A DNA stretch of 64,000 bases, from contig NZ_JAATVU010000021.1 of assembly GCF_013184745.1 (NCBI RefSeq), positions 34,667-98,666 of the forward strand. Direction: 5' to 3'. Below, one piece after another: positions 1 to 8,238 of this stretch; position 1 is the first letter of the stretch, and the number at the start of each line of letters is the position of its first letter. Position numbers and translations under genes: made by a program. The notes beneath the pieces were generated by a model. The model was given only the letters and a program-made list of their open reading frames with translations. It ran no database searches and had not been told where the DNA came from. Source of the DNA: Mangrovicoccus sp. HB161399. GTDB lineage: Bacteria; Pseudomonadota; Alphaproteobacteria; Rhodobacterales; Rhodobacteraceae.

Positions 1-291
1 CACGAAGGCCATTGGCCGGACCCGGATGGCTTCCGCCCCGGCCGCTGGAGCGATCCGGCGCAGGCAGAGGCGCGCAAAGCGGCCTTCCTGCCGTTCTCGG
101 CCGGACCGCGGGCCTGTCCCGGCGCAGGGCTGGCGATGGCGGAGCTGGTCCTGCTGGCCGCCATGATCTGCCGCGACTGGGCGCTGCGCCCGGCCGGACC
201 GCGCCCGCGGCCCTTCGCGCGGCTGACGCTGCGCGCCGAGCCGCCCCTGTCGGTGACGTTCAGCCCGCGCCGCCGAAGTGACGGGTCATGA
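1..291 (+). CDS. Cytochrome P450, C-terminal part (cut by window start)
   Basis: Frame 1 is open from the first base to TGA at 289-291 and encodes the last 96 residues of a cytochrome P450. The haem-binding loop is clear: FLPFSAGPRACPGAGLAMAE (about residues 29-48 of the visible part) fits the family pattern FxxGxRxCxG, so the Cys is the axial haem ligand. Just before it, the stretch WPDPDGFRPGRWSD matches the usual PDxFxPxRW segment. The rest of the fold, including the I-helix oxygen-binding motif and ExxR, lies outside the window, so substrate cannot be inferred. The 3' end overlaps the end of the convergent gene on the other strand by 32 bp. Confidence 0.9.
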   Translation, partial: HEGHWPDPDGFRPGRWSDPAQAEARKAAFLPFSAGPRACPGAGLAMAELVLLAAMICRDWALRPAGPRPRPFARLTLRAEPPLSVTFSPRRRSDGS

Positions 292-1378
292 GAGCGACGA
301 GCGCGGAGTCGCGCTCCATCTCGTCGGGGAAGCGGAAGCGGTTCTTCTTCCAGCCGGTGGAACAGGCCCGGCAATGCGCCAGGCGGAATTTCCCCTGCAT
401 GGTGAAGAGGTTCTGGGTGATCCCGCCGATCTGGTGGACGGCCCAGCCGAAGGCGCGGCTCATCGGCCCGCGGGGCGTCATGCACCATTTGCGGTTGCAC
501 TTCCTGTCGGGCACGGCGCGCCACACATGGGCCTGCTGCGGCGCGGGGCCCTCGGTGGTTTCGGCGGGGAACACCCAGGACCCCTGGATCGTCACCATGC
601 CCAGCGGATGGCCGGCCGCCATGTCGAAGACCGACTTTCCCTCGGGCCCCAGCACAAGCTCGTCGATGTCGATCGACAGCACCGCGCGGGAGCGGTCGAG
701 CGCATCGCGCCGCGCCAGGTTCAGCATCGCCGACTGGAAGAAGCGCGGGCTGACGTCGAAGCGGCCGGACTTGTCGGCCGGGCCGTAGGGGAAGGGCGCC
801 GAATAGATCACCGCGCGCTTCAGCCCAGTTCCGCGCACCGCCTCCGCCAGCTCCTCCAGAGTGTAGTCGGTGGAGCCGTTGTCGAAGAGCGCCATCGCGT
901 CCGCGCCGTGATCGGCGGCATGGAACCGCGCCCAGTTGGCAATCCAGTCGAGCCGGTTGTTCTTGGACACCGCGACCAGCGCGTTCAGCCCCGCGAAGTC
1001 TTCGGCCAGCCCCTTGCGCGGCACGATTTCCACGGTTTCGCCTGCGATATCGAGCGTCAGGCGCCCCTCGGGGGCCTTCAGGAAGGCCTGCTCGCAGCGC
1101 AGCCACTTCACCCGGCGCAGGCGTCCGGCGGGCTTGCCGCCGATCTTCAGCCCGCCGCGGAAATGGCTCCACAGGTTGAGGAAGCGCGGCGCAGTGAAGA
1201 GATAGCCGCCCTCGCGCGCGAGATGGACGCAGTCGTAGAACACCGTCCGGTCGTCATATTCGGCCAGGTAGTATTCGCTGCGCCGCTCGGGCGGTCGGGT
1301 GTAGTCGCGCCTGAGCGCGGCGGTTTCGGGCAGGCGGTAGCCCGCGAGGGGCACGATGGTGACGTCGGTCTGGGTCAT
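260..1378 (-). CDS. GT2/GT92-like glycosyltransferase, paralogue 1 of 3
   Basis: A 372-residue protein resembling the Glyco_tranf_2_4 (PF13704) and GT92-like families, which transfer sugars from nucleotide sugars to surface glycans. Seen: AGLNALVAVSKNNRLDWI near 129-146, a nucleotide-binding-type DNGST at 166-170, a metal-binding-type DID in SIDIDE at 235-240, a conserved RKWC segment, and HCRACSTGWKK near the C-terminus. There is no signal peptide or membrane segment, so it is probably cytoplasmic. The start MTQTDV is chosen because similarity to the two upstream paralogues begins there; a longer upstream frame exists but overlaps them. It starts one base after the stop of paralogue 2, which indicates one mRNA. 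The acceptor is unknown. Confidence 0.8.
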   Translation of the reverse strand: MTQTDVTIVPLAGYRLPETAALRRDYTRPPERRSEYYLAEYDDRTVFYDCVHLAREGGYLFTAPRFLNLWSHFRGGLKIGGKPAGRLRRVKWLRCEQAFLKAPEGRLTLDIAGETVEIVPRKGLAEDFAGLNALVAVSKNNRLDWIANWARFHAADHGADAMALFDNGSTDYTLEELAEAVRGTGLKRAVIYSAPFPYGPADKSGRFDVSPRFFQSAMLNLARRDALDRSRAVLSIDIDELVLGPEGKSVFDMAAGHPLGMVTIQGSWVFPAETTEGPAPQQAHVWRAVPDRKCNRKWCMTPRGPMSRAFGWAVHQIGGITQNLFTMQGKFRLAHCRACSTGWKKNRFRFPDEMERDSALVALMTRHFGGAG

Positions 1379-1379
1379 G

Positions 1380-2474
1380 TCATGGCCAGTCGGAGAAGAA
1401 GGACTGCAGCTCCGGCGATACCACGATATCTTCCGGCAGGTCGAACCGCTTCTTCTTCCAGCCGGTCGAGGTGCCCTTGCAGTGGTACAGCCAGGCGGCC
1501 TTGCTGGCCTTTTCCAGACGGACGAAGCGCTCGCCCACCCGGTGCGGCGTCCAGCCGAGGCGGCTGAGCAGGGAGTCGGGCCGGGTGCACCATTTCTGGT
1601 TGCAGCGGTGGTCGGGCTCGCCGCGGCGGACATGCGCCTTGTGCGGGGCGGGCAGTTCGGCGCCCTCGGCCGGATAGACCCAGGAGCCGTGGATCTTGAC
1701 GAACCCGAAGCGCTTTGCAGCGGCCATGTCGAAGACCGAGGCGCCGTCGCGCACATGGACGACCTCGTCGACATCCACATTCAGCACCGCGCGGGCGCGG
1801 GACAGCACGTCGCGCCGCGCGAGGTTCAGCAGGGAGGTCTGCAGCAGCCGCCCGTTCCGCCCGGCCGGCCCGTCCTTGACCGGCGGTCCGTAGGGGAAGG
1901 GGGCAGTATAGACCGCCACCGCCTCCAGCCCGGTTTCCGCGGCGGCGGCGGCCAGGTCTTCCGGCGCGTAGCGTGCGGATTCGTTGTCGTAGACCACCAG
2001 CGCCTGCAGCCCGTGGGAGCGGATGTAGTAGCCCAGCCAGCTGCGGAACCAGTCGAGGTCGTTGTCCTTGTTGACCACGACCAGCGCGTTCAGACCGGCA
2101 AAGCGGTGGGCAACGCTGGCGCGGACATGGACGGGCATGGCGGTGCCGTCGAGTTCGAAGTCCAGGCGCTCGCCCGCGCGGCGCAGCAGCAGCTGTTCGG
2201 TGCGGGCGTTCTGCCAGATGCGCGGGCGGCGCGCGGGCTTGCCGTCCCAGCGGAACCCGCCCTCCAGCAGCGGCTTCAGGTTGTAGGGCACGGGCGCGGT
2301 GACCAGCACGCGCCGCGGATCCAGCGCCACGGCATCGTAGAACAGCGTGCGGTCGTCGTAGCGCGCCAGGTAGTCGGCATTGCGCCGCTGCGGCGGCAGC
2401 ACGTGCTCGCGCCGGTGCGGCGAGGCCTCGGGCAGGCGCAGGCCCCTGAGCGTCTCGACATGGATGAAGGTCAT
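1380..2474 (-). CDS. GT2/GT92-like glycosyltransferase, paralogue 2 of 3
   Basis: A 364-residue paralogue of the genes on both sides, collinear along its length: AGLNALVVVNKDNDLDWF, YDNESARY, NVDVDEVV (DxD), HRCNQKWC and HCKGTSTGWKKK. It departs from the others at the first active-site loop, which reads DNESA instead of DNGST, so donor specificity may have changed. Its ATG overlaps the stop of paralogue 3 (ATGA), and paralogue 1 starts one base after its stop, so the three are probably translated from one message. A cytoplasmic polysaccharide or glycolipid transferase is the best guess; family membership is firm, function is inferred. Confidence 0.8.
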   Translation of the reverse strand: MTFIHVETLRGLRLPEASPHRREHVLPPQRRNADYLARYDDRTLFYDAVALDPRRVLVTAPVPYNLKPLLEGGFRWDGKPARRPRIWQNARTEQLLLRRAGERLDFELDGTAMPVHVRASVAHRFAGLNALVVVNKDNDLDWFRSWLGYYIRSHGLQALVVYDNESARYAPEDLAAAAAETGLEAVAVYTAPFPYGPPVKDGPAGRNGRLLQTSLLNLARRDVLSRARAVLNVDVDEVVHVRDGASVFDMAAAKRFGFVKIHGSWVYPAEGAELPAPHKAHVRRGEPDHRCNQKWCTRPDSLLSRLGWTPHRVGERFVRLEKASKAAWLYHCKGTSTGWKKKRFDLPEDIVVSPELQSFFSDWP

Positions 2475-3589
2475 GCCCGGCCTCCCTCTGCGGAAAAGTG
2501 GCGGTCCATCAGCGCCTCCAGCTCGGGGTCGCGGACCAGCCCGGCCGGCGACTTGAAGCGCCCGCCCTTCCAGCCGGTCGAGGTGCCTCGGCAATGGATG
2601 AAGGCCAGGTCCTCGCGCGCGGGCAGCAGGCGGAAGACCTCGCCGCCGACATGGTGGACGAACCAGCCCATGCGGCTCAGCAGCCCGCTGGGCGCCGCGC
2701 ACCATTTCGGGTTGGAGGGGCGCGGCTTGGCCGGGCGCCAGATGTTGTAGCGGTGCGGGCAGGGCGCGGGATCCTCGTCGCGCGGATAGGCCCAGCTGCC
2801 GGGCAGGCGGACGGCGCCGAGGCGGCTGGCCAGCGCGGCGTCGAACACGGTCTGGCTGCCGCGCTTCAGCACGATTTCGTCGATATCGGCGTTCAGCACG
2901 GCGCGCGCCTTGCGCAGCACGTCGGTGCGGGCGAGGTTCATCAGCGCCGGCTGCAGGAATTTCGGCCGCACCTCGAAGCCCTTGCCGGAATCGCGCGGCC
3001 CGTAGGGATAGTCGGCCACCAGAACGGCGGTCGCCTTCAGCCCCGGCACCGAGGCGATCGCCGCGGCCAGCTGCGCGGCCGTGTAGGCGGTCGAACCGTT
3101 GTCGTAGATCAGCGCGGCCTCCAGCCCGTGGACTTCCGCCAGATGGCCAAGCCATCTGCGGATCCAGTCCAGGTCGTTGTCGCGGTTCATTGTGACCACC
3201 GCGTTCAGCCCGGCAAAACGGTCCGAGATGTCAGGGCGCGGGGCGATCTGCCAGCCGCCGGGCCAGTCGAGCGAGACCGTGCCGCGCGGCGCCTTGATGG
3301 AGACCTGCTCGTATTTCGCCGACCAGCGGCGGCTCAGCCCCTTGACCGGCTCGCCGTCAAGCCGCAGCCGGTCGCGGAATTCCGGCCACAGGTTGAGGAA
3401 GCGCGGCGCGGTGAAGAGGTATTCGCCCTCGTCCCCGCGGTAGACGCAGTCATAGAACAGGGTGCGCCGGTCATAGCGCTCGATATAGTGCTCGCTCCGC
3501 CGCTGCGGCTTGCGCACGTGCTGGCGGCGGAATTCCGAGGCCTCGGGCAGGACCGCACCGGCGAGGACGAGGCAGAGGGGATCGGGCAT
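2471..3589 (-). CDS. GT2/GT92-like glycosyltransferase, paralogue 3 of 3
   Basis: A 372-residue protein and the first gene of the coupled trio. It carries AGLNAVVTMNRDNDLDWI, YDNGSTAY, the DxD-type NADIDEIV, NPKWC and HCRGTSTGWKGG, in the same order as its two paralogues. The start at MPDPLCL is preferred over an in-frame ATG 54 bases upstream because the extra residues have no match in the paralogues. Its stop overlaps the start of the next gene (ATGA). A small ribbon-helix-helix protein gene lies 63 bases upstream on the same strand and could be in the same operon. Confidence 0.8.
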   Translation of the reverse strand: MPDPLCLVLAGAVLPEASEFRRQHVRKPQRRSEHYIERYDRRTLFYDCVYRGDEGEYLFTAPRFLNLWPEFRDRLRLDGEPVKGLSRRWSAKYEQVSIKAPRGTVSLDWPGGWQIAPRPDISDRFAGLNAVVTMNRDNDLDWIRRWLGHLAEVHGLEAALIYDNGSTAYTAAQLAAAIASVPGLKATAVLVADYPYGPRDSGKGFEVRPKFLQPALMNLARTDVLRKARAVLNADIDEIVLKRGSQTVFDAALASRLGAVRLPGSWAYPRDEDPAPCPHRYNIWRPAKPRPSNPKWCAAPSGLLSRMGWFVHHVGGEVFRLLPAREDLAFIHCRGTSTGWKGGRFKSPAGLVRDPELEALMDRHFSAEGGRA

Positions 3590-3652
3590 TGCATGGTTCC
3601 GGACAGCTTCGCCTCCGGGGTTCAGCAAGTTTCCCGCCCTCATGCAAGGGCG

Positions 3653-3880
3653 TTATTTCCCGGCGCGCTCTCGATAGTGGCGCAGGATGTACAGCCGGAG
3701 CGCCGAAGCAAGCCCCATCTGGTTGCCGCGCTGCTCGTCGATTTCCGCCGCAAGGGCGTTCACCGCCTGCCGCCGCTGCGCCGCGATCTCCTGGAATGCG
3801 GACCAGAAATCGTCCTCTAGGGACACGCTGGTGCGGTGGCCCTTGAGCGTGAGGGAACGTTTCTTGGGACGGCTACTCAT
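3653..3880 (-). CDS. Ribbon-helix-helix domain protein (RHH_4 type)
   Basis: A 75-residue basic protein. The segment SLTLKGHRTSVSLEDDFW is the short beta strand followed by helix 1 of RHH_4 (PF13467), and GLASALRLYILRHYR is the closing helix. Such proteins dimerise and bind DNA through the paired strands, or act as small adaptors. The start MSSRPKK is chosen because AAGGAG sits about 12 bases upstream; an in-frame ATG 45 bases earlier has no such site. It lies upstream of the glycosyltransferase trio on the same strand and might control it, but no operator was identified. Confidence 0.75.
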   Translation of the reverse strand: MSSRPKKRSLTLKGHRTSVSLEDDFWSAFQEIAAQRRQAVNALAAEIDEQRGNQMGLASALRLYILRHYRERAGK

Positions 3881-4258
3881 ACTTCGAACTTCTCCTTGGG
3901 CCCAGTCCGGCCGCGGGACGAACACCCACCGCGGACGCGAATTGACCAGTTTCCTGCATGAAATCCCGCTCCATCAACCAGTTTTAGGGCGGAATTCCGG
4001 GTTGGCCAATTTTTCGGCCGCAGGCGGAAAACGAATATCTTGCCGCCAGCATCCGGAAGTTCGCCTGCCGCGCCGGACCGGCTGCTGCCAGCACGGCTGT
4101 CGCTGCGTCAACATCTTTTTCCCGACGTCAGCCATATACTGTAACTTGAAACTGAATTTTAAGCTAAAGATTACCGCTTGGTTAAGATTTTATGCATTGG
4201 TGTCAAAACGCTTTGATTGCGGGCAATTGTCCCCCGGCAAGGGCAATTGAACATGGGA
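3881..4258. other. Intergenic stretch with an AT-rich island
   Basis: No convincing gene. Positions about 4125-4215 are strikingly AT-rich for this genome and hold several TTAA-type words, including TTAC-N7-TTAA near 4170-4185, one mismatch from a CtrA box. This is probably the promoter region of the reverse-strand ribbon-helix-helix gene, but no single -35/-10 pair stands out. Confidence 0.4.
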
Positions 4259-4453
4259 TCAGTCCTTGTCCGGCGCTCCGTCGCGGCGGTGGCCGTCGAG
4301 ATGGCGGGTGCTGCGCTCGGAATCCTGGCGGTCGCGCGCCTTCTCGGCCTTGGTCCGCCCGAATTTGGCGGCATTGCCGTCGGCCTGCTTCCTGGCCTCC
4401 TCGCGCTGGCGGGTCTTGCGGAATTTCGAGAGGCTGATCGGCTTGTCGGCCAT
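4259..4453 (-). CDS. DUF4169 family protein
   Basis: A 64-residue, highly charged protein beginning MADKPISLSKFRKTRQREEA and continuing with KFGRTKAEKARDR, the typical DUF4169 pattern of small alphaproteobacterial proteins. It is helical and basic, with no membrane segment. The function of the family is unknown. It lies downstream of fumC on the same strand, but a terminator-like hairpin separates the two, so it may have its own transcript. The start fits family length; the longer frame upstream adds unrelated residues. Confidence 0.75.
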   Translation of the reverse strand: MADKPISLSKFRKTRQREEARKQADGNAAKFGRTKAEKARDRQDSERSTRHLDGHRRDGAPDKD

Positions 4454-4500
4454 GGCGGTCTCCGGTCGGTTCGGCGGGCAGCATAGCATGGAATGCGAAA

Positions 4501-4524
4501 GGGCGCGGCATCGCGGCCGCGCCC
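4501..4524 (-). terminator. Hairpin terminator after fumC
   Basis: A 9-bp perfect GC stem (GGGCGCGGC with GCCGCGCCC) and a 6-base loop, followed on the reverse strand by TTTCG. It lies 25 bases beyond the fumC stop, as expected for a Rho-independent terminator with a short T tract. Confidence 0.6.
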
Positions 4525-4548
4525 TCCGAGAAAATTGCCGGGAAAGGA

Positions 4549-5943
4549 TCAGTCCTTCGGGCCGATCATCTGTTCGGGACGCACGACCGCGTCGAAGGTT
4601 GCCTCGTCGACGAAGCCGAGCGCGATGGCCTCTTCCTTCAGCGTGGTGCCGTTCTTGTGCGCGGTCTTGGCGACCTTGGTGGCGTTGTCGTAGCCGATGG
4701 TCGGCGCCAGCGCGGTCACCAGCATCAGCGATTCCTTCATCAGCTTGTCGATCCGCGCGGTGTTGGCCTGGGTGCCCACAACCATGTTGTCGGTGAAGGC
4801 CGAGGCCGAGTCGCCCAGCAGCTGCATCGACTGCAGCACGTTGTAGGACATCATCGGGTTGTAGACGTTCAGCTCGAAATGGCCCTGGGAGCCTGCGAAG
4901 CCGATGGCGGCGTCGTTGCCCATGACATGCGCGCAGACCATGGTCAGCGCCTCGGCCTGGGTCGGGTTGACCTTGCCCGGCATGATCGAGGAGCCGGGCT
5001 CGTTCTCCGGCAGGATCAGCTCGCCGAGGCCCGAGCGCGGGCCCGAGCCGAGGAGGCGCATGTCGTTGGCGATCTTGAACAGCGACGCGGCGACGGTTTT
5101 CAGCGCGCCCGAGAACATCACCATCGCGTCATGCGCGGCCAGGGCCTCGAACTTGTTCGGCGCGGTGACGAAGGGCAGGCCGGTGATCGTCGCCATGTTG
5201 GCCGCGACCATCTCGGCCCAGCCCTTCTTGGTGTTCAGGCCGGTGCCGACGGCGGTGCCGCCCTGCGCCAGTTCGTAGATGTCGCCGAGGCAGGCCTCGA
5301 CGCGCTCCATGCCCTTCCTGACCTGGTGGGTGTAGCCCGAGAATTCCTGGCCCAGCGTCAGCGGGGTGGCGTCCTGGGTGTGGGTCCGGCCGATCTTGAT
5401 GATGTCCTTGAACTCGACGGACTTGGCTTCCAGCGCGTCATGCAGCTTCTTCAGACCCGGCAGCAGCACGTCGCGCGCCTGCATGGCGATGGCGACATGC
5501 ATCGCGGTCGGGAAGGTGTCGTTCGAGGACTGGCCCATGTTGCAGTGGTCGTTCGGGTGGACCGGCGATTTCGACGCCATCTGCCCGCCGAGCATCTCGA
5601 TCGCGCGGTTCGAGATCACCTCGTTGGCGTTCATGTTCGACTGGGTGCCCGAGCCGGTCTGCCAGACCACAAGCGGGAAGTTGTCGTCGAACTTGCCTTC
5701 GATGACCTCGCCCGCGGCCGCGATGATCGCGTCGGCGATTTTCGGCTCCATCGCGCCCAGCTCCTTGTTGGCCATGGCGCAGGCCTGCTTGACCACGCCG
5801 AGGGCGCGCACGATCGGGACCGGCTGCTTTTCCCAGCCGATCGGGAAGTTCATGATCGAACGCTGGGTCTGGGCACCCCAGTACTTGTCTGCGGGAACTT
5901 CGAGCGGGCCGAAGCTGTCGGTCTCGGTACGGGTCGCGGTCAT
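4549..5943 (-). CDS. fumC: Class II fumarate hydratase
   Basis: A 464-residue fumarase that interconverts fumarate and L-malate in the TCA cycle; a cytoplasmic homotetramer without an iron-sulfur cluster. All hallmark regions of the fumarase/aspartase superfamily are present: SGTQSN at 98-103, HPND at 129-132, [10 protein letters not shown] at 185-194 with the conserved His188, and the signature [11 protein letters not shown] at 317-327. [13 protein letters not shown] and the THTQDATP form favour fumarase over argininosuccinate lyase or aspartase. A GGAGGA site lies 8 bases before the ATG. It appears monocistronic, with a hairpin terminator just downstream. Confidence 0.97.
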   Translation of the reverse strand: MTATRTETDSFGPLEVPADKYWGAQTQRSIMNFPIGWEKQPVPIVRALGVVKQACAMANKELGAMEPKIADAIIAAAGEVIEGKFDDNFPLVVWQTGSGTQSNMNANEVISNRAIEMLGGQMASKSPVHPNDHCNMGQSSNDTFPTAMHVAIAMQARDVLLPGLKKLHDALEAKSVEFKDIIKIGRTHTQDATPLTLGQEFSGYTHQVRKGMERVEACLGDIYELAQGGTAVGTGLNTKKGWAEMVAANMATITGLPFVTAPNKFEALAAHDAMVMFSGALKTVAASLFKIANDMRLLGSGPRSGLGELILPENEPGSSIMPGKVNPTQAEALTMVCAHVMGNDAAIGFAGSQGHFELNVYNPMMSYNVLQSMQLLGDSASAFTDNMVVGTQANTARIDKLMKESLMLVTALAPTIGYDNATKVAKTAHKNGTTLKEEAIALGFVDEATFDAVVRPEQMIGPKD

Positions 5944-6082
5944 GAGACATCCTCCGTTTCATGCGTTGCAAGCGGAATAGCGCTGCATGCCGACGTATGC
6001 AATCGCCCTGCAGCACCGAATTGCCGCATGAAATGCGCGCTCTAGGAGGACATCCGGATGTTAGCGCCCGAACCGGGCAGCC

Positions 6083-6559
6083 TCACTTGCGGAAGCTGTC
6101 CAGGCTGACGACTTCGGCATCGCCGCGGGGCTTTTCCTCGGGCTCGGGATCGACGTCCTCGGCCATCGGCGCGTCCTCGTCGTCATCCTCGTCCTCGTCG
6201 TCCATCTCGGTGGTTTCGAAGCGCAGGCCGAATTCGACCGACGGATCGACGAAGGTGCGGATCGCCGTGTAGGGAATGGCGAGTTCCTCGGGCTGGTCGC
6301 CGAAGTTCAGCGTGATGCGGAACCCGTCCTCGTCCACGACCAGATTGTCGTACCAGTGCTGGATGACGATGGTCATTTCCGAAGGGTAGAGATCGAGAAG
6401 CCAGTCCGCGACCTCGACGCCTTCGCACTTGGTGTCGAAGGTGATGAAGAAATGGTGCTCGCCCGGGAGTCCGTGATCGGCGACATCGCCGAGAACCTGC
6501 CGGATCAGTCCGCGCATCGCGCGGTGCATCATGTTTCCGTAATCGATGGTGCGGGCCAT
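6083..6559 (-). CDS. sspB: SspB-alpha type ClpXP adaptor
   Basis: A 158-residue protein of the SspB family (PF04386), which tethers ssrA-tagged substrates to the ClpXP protease. The N-terminal fold MARTIDYGNMMHRAMRGLI and the FITFDTKCEGVEV segment are typical of the alphaproteobacterial branch. A very acidic linker (about 117-146) leads to a short C-terminal peptide VVSLDSFRK, which fits the ClpX-docking tail. It is transcribed from the region next to chrA on the same strand; chrA ends 79 bases upstream, so an own promoter is likely. Confidence 0.88.
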   Translation of the reverse strand: MARTIDYGNMMHRAMRGLIRQVLGDVADHGLPGEHHFFITFDTKCEGVEVADWLLDLYPSEMTIVIQHWYDNLVVDEDGFRITLNFGDQPEELAIPYTAIRTFVDPSVEFGLRFETTEMDDEDEDDDEDAPMAEDVDPEPEEKPRGDAEVVSLDSFRK

Positions 6560-6638
6560 GGTTTCTCTCGCTTTCTTACCCGTCTAACCGAATGCCGCGG
6601 CGATTGAAAAGGGGAGGATCGCGCGAATTGCCGCAACA

Positions 6639-7883
6639 TCAGGTTAACGGGCCCAGGATCGCCGCGATGGCTGCCGAGAGGGCAAGAACCGGGCCGATCG
6701 GAATCTTTGCAACCAGCATGAGCAAGCCCGCGGAAAATGCAAGCTCGACGGCAAGCGGGCGCAGCGTGCCGGGGTCGGGCAGCAGGATCTGCGCGGGGCC
6801 GGCCTGGATCGGCGCCATTCTGCCGAAGAAGACATGCAGCGCGAACCACAGCGACAAGTTCAGGATCACCCCGCAGACTGCCGCCGAGATCGCGCCGAGC
6901 GCCCCGGCCAGCCGCGGCCGCCCCGAGATCGCCTCGACATAGGGCGCCCCGGCGAAGATCCACAGGAAGCAGGGCACGAAAGTGACCCAGAGCGCCATCG
7001 CCCCCGCCGCCAGCGCCAGCCCCCAGCCCCCCGCATTTCCGCCCGCGAGCATCGCGACGAACTGCGTCACCAGGATCAGCGGCCCCGGCGTGGTCTCGGC
7101 CAGGCCCAGCCCGTCCATCATCTGCGCCGCGGTGATCCAGCCATGCTGCTGCACGACCTCCTGCGCCATGTAGGCCAGCACCGCATAGGCGCCGCCGAAA
7201 GTCACCACCGCGAGCTTGGAGAAGAACAGCGCGACCGCGGTCAGCAGCTGCCAGCCCATCGCCCAGGACAGCAGCACCGGCAGCGCCCAGAGCCCGCCCC
7301 AGACAGCGACGGTGCGCAGCGTGCGTGCGCCGGCCACCGGGGGTGCCGCGCGCGGCTCTCCCGGAGCGGCCAGCGCGCCGGCCAGTCCGGCGGCAAGCAC
7401 GATCAGCGGAAAGGGCAGGGCGAAGGCGTAGATGCCGAGGAAGGACAGCGCCGCCAGCAGCCGCCGTCCCGGCGTGGTCAGCGCCTTGCGTCCCAGCCGC
7501 CAGAATGCCTGCACCACGATTGCCACCACTGCCGCCTGGATGCCCATGAACATGGCATTGACCAGCGGCAGCTGCCCCCAGGCCAGATAGGCCAGGGCCA
7601 GCGCCGCCATCACTGCCGCGCCGGGCAGCACGAAGAGGCCGCCGCCGATCAGGCCGCCCTGCCAGCCCTTCAGCCGCCAGCCCGCATAGGTCGCCAGCTG
7701 CATCGCCTCCGGTCCCGGCAGCAGCATGCAGAAGCTCAGGGAGGACAGGAACTGCGCCTCGCTCAGCCAGCCGCGCCCGTCGACCAGCTCGCGGTGCATC
7801 ACGGCGATCTGCGCGGCGGGCCCTCCGAAGGAGTGCAGGCCGATCCGCCAGAAGGCCCTGAAGAGATCCCGGTACTCCGCCAT
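6639..7883 (-). CDS. chrA: Chromate efflux transporter ChrA (long-chain CHR family)
   Basis: A 414-residue integral membrane protein with two homologous CHR halves (PF02417), the bidomain form that exports chromate or uptakes anions using the proton motive force. Seen: the N-terminal half with IGLHSFGGPAAQI and the LLPGPEAMQLATY loop, the second half with FFSKLAVVTFGGAYAVLAYM and AETTPGPLILVTQF, and about ten hydrophobic segments. The start MAEYRDLF matches the usual N-terminus. No chrB regulator is adjacent. The upstream DNA runs into a decayed IS5-family element, so its original context may have been lost. Substrate assignment follows the family, not direct evidence. Confidence 0.88.
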   Translation of the reverse strand: MAEYRDLFRAFWRIGLHSFGGPAAQIAVMHRELVDGRGWLSEAQFLSSLSFCMLLPGPEAMQLATYAGWRLKGWQGGLIGGGLFVLPGAAVMAALALAYLAWGQLPLVNAMFMGIQAAVVAIVVQAFWRLGRKALTTPGRRLLAALSFLGIYAFALPFPLIVLAAGLAGALAAPGEPRAAPPVAGARTLRTVAVWGGLWALPVLLSWAMGWQLLTAVALFFSKLAVVTFGGAYAVLAYMAQEVVQQHGWITAAQMMDGLGLAETTPGPLILVTQFVAMLAGGNAGGWGLALAAGAMALWVTFVPCFLWIFAGAPYVEAISGRPRLAGALGAISAAVCGVILNLSLWFALHVFFGRMAPIQAGPAQILLPDPGTLRPLAVELAFSAGLLMLVAKIPIGPVLALSAAIAAILGPLT

Positions 7884-8238
7884 GTGCCCGCCCCTCGCTT
7901 GCCGGTTCCGCCATGGCACATCCCGGCGATTCCGCCCACAGGCCGTTGCGCCGCGGTCCCGCCGGCCGGCGGGTCCGGGGCAACAGGCGGCGGGGGAGGC
8001 GCGCCATGTGCAGGAAGGGTTGCGGACGGGAGAGCCGGGACCGGCGCGGCCATGGTCGGCGCCGCCGCGCCGTCCATCCGGGATTGCTCTGCGGTTGCGC
8101 CCGGGACGGGCAGCCCGGCGGCGAAGTTGGCAGGGAAAGCCGGACTGATCAACCCGTCCAGCAAGCGCAGCTGCGCCGCCATAGCCGCAAGTTCCTGGAA
8201 CTGCCCCCGATGCTACAGGAGCATTCCGCCTGGCGGGG
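7884..8238. other. Non-coding stretch upstream of chrA
   Basis: No gene recognised. The open frames here are GC-driven and lack ribosome-binding sites or recognisable motifs. It must contain the chrA promoter on the reverse strand, but no clear pair of boxes was seen. It ends at the left inverted repeat of the IS5-family relic. Confidence 0.4.

Noticed and set aside
3881..4258. Possible replication origin (AT-rich island)
   Set aside because: No DnaA boxes, iterons or partition genes; an ordinary promoter region explains it.
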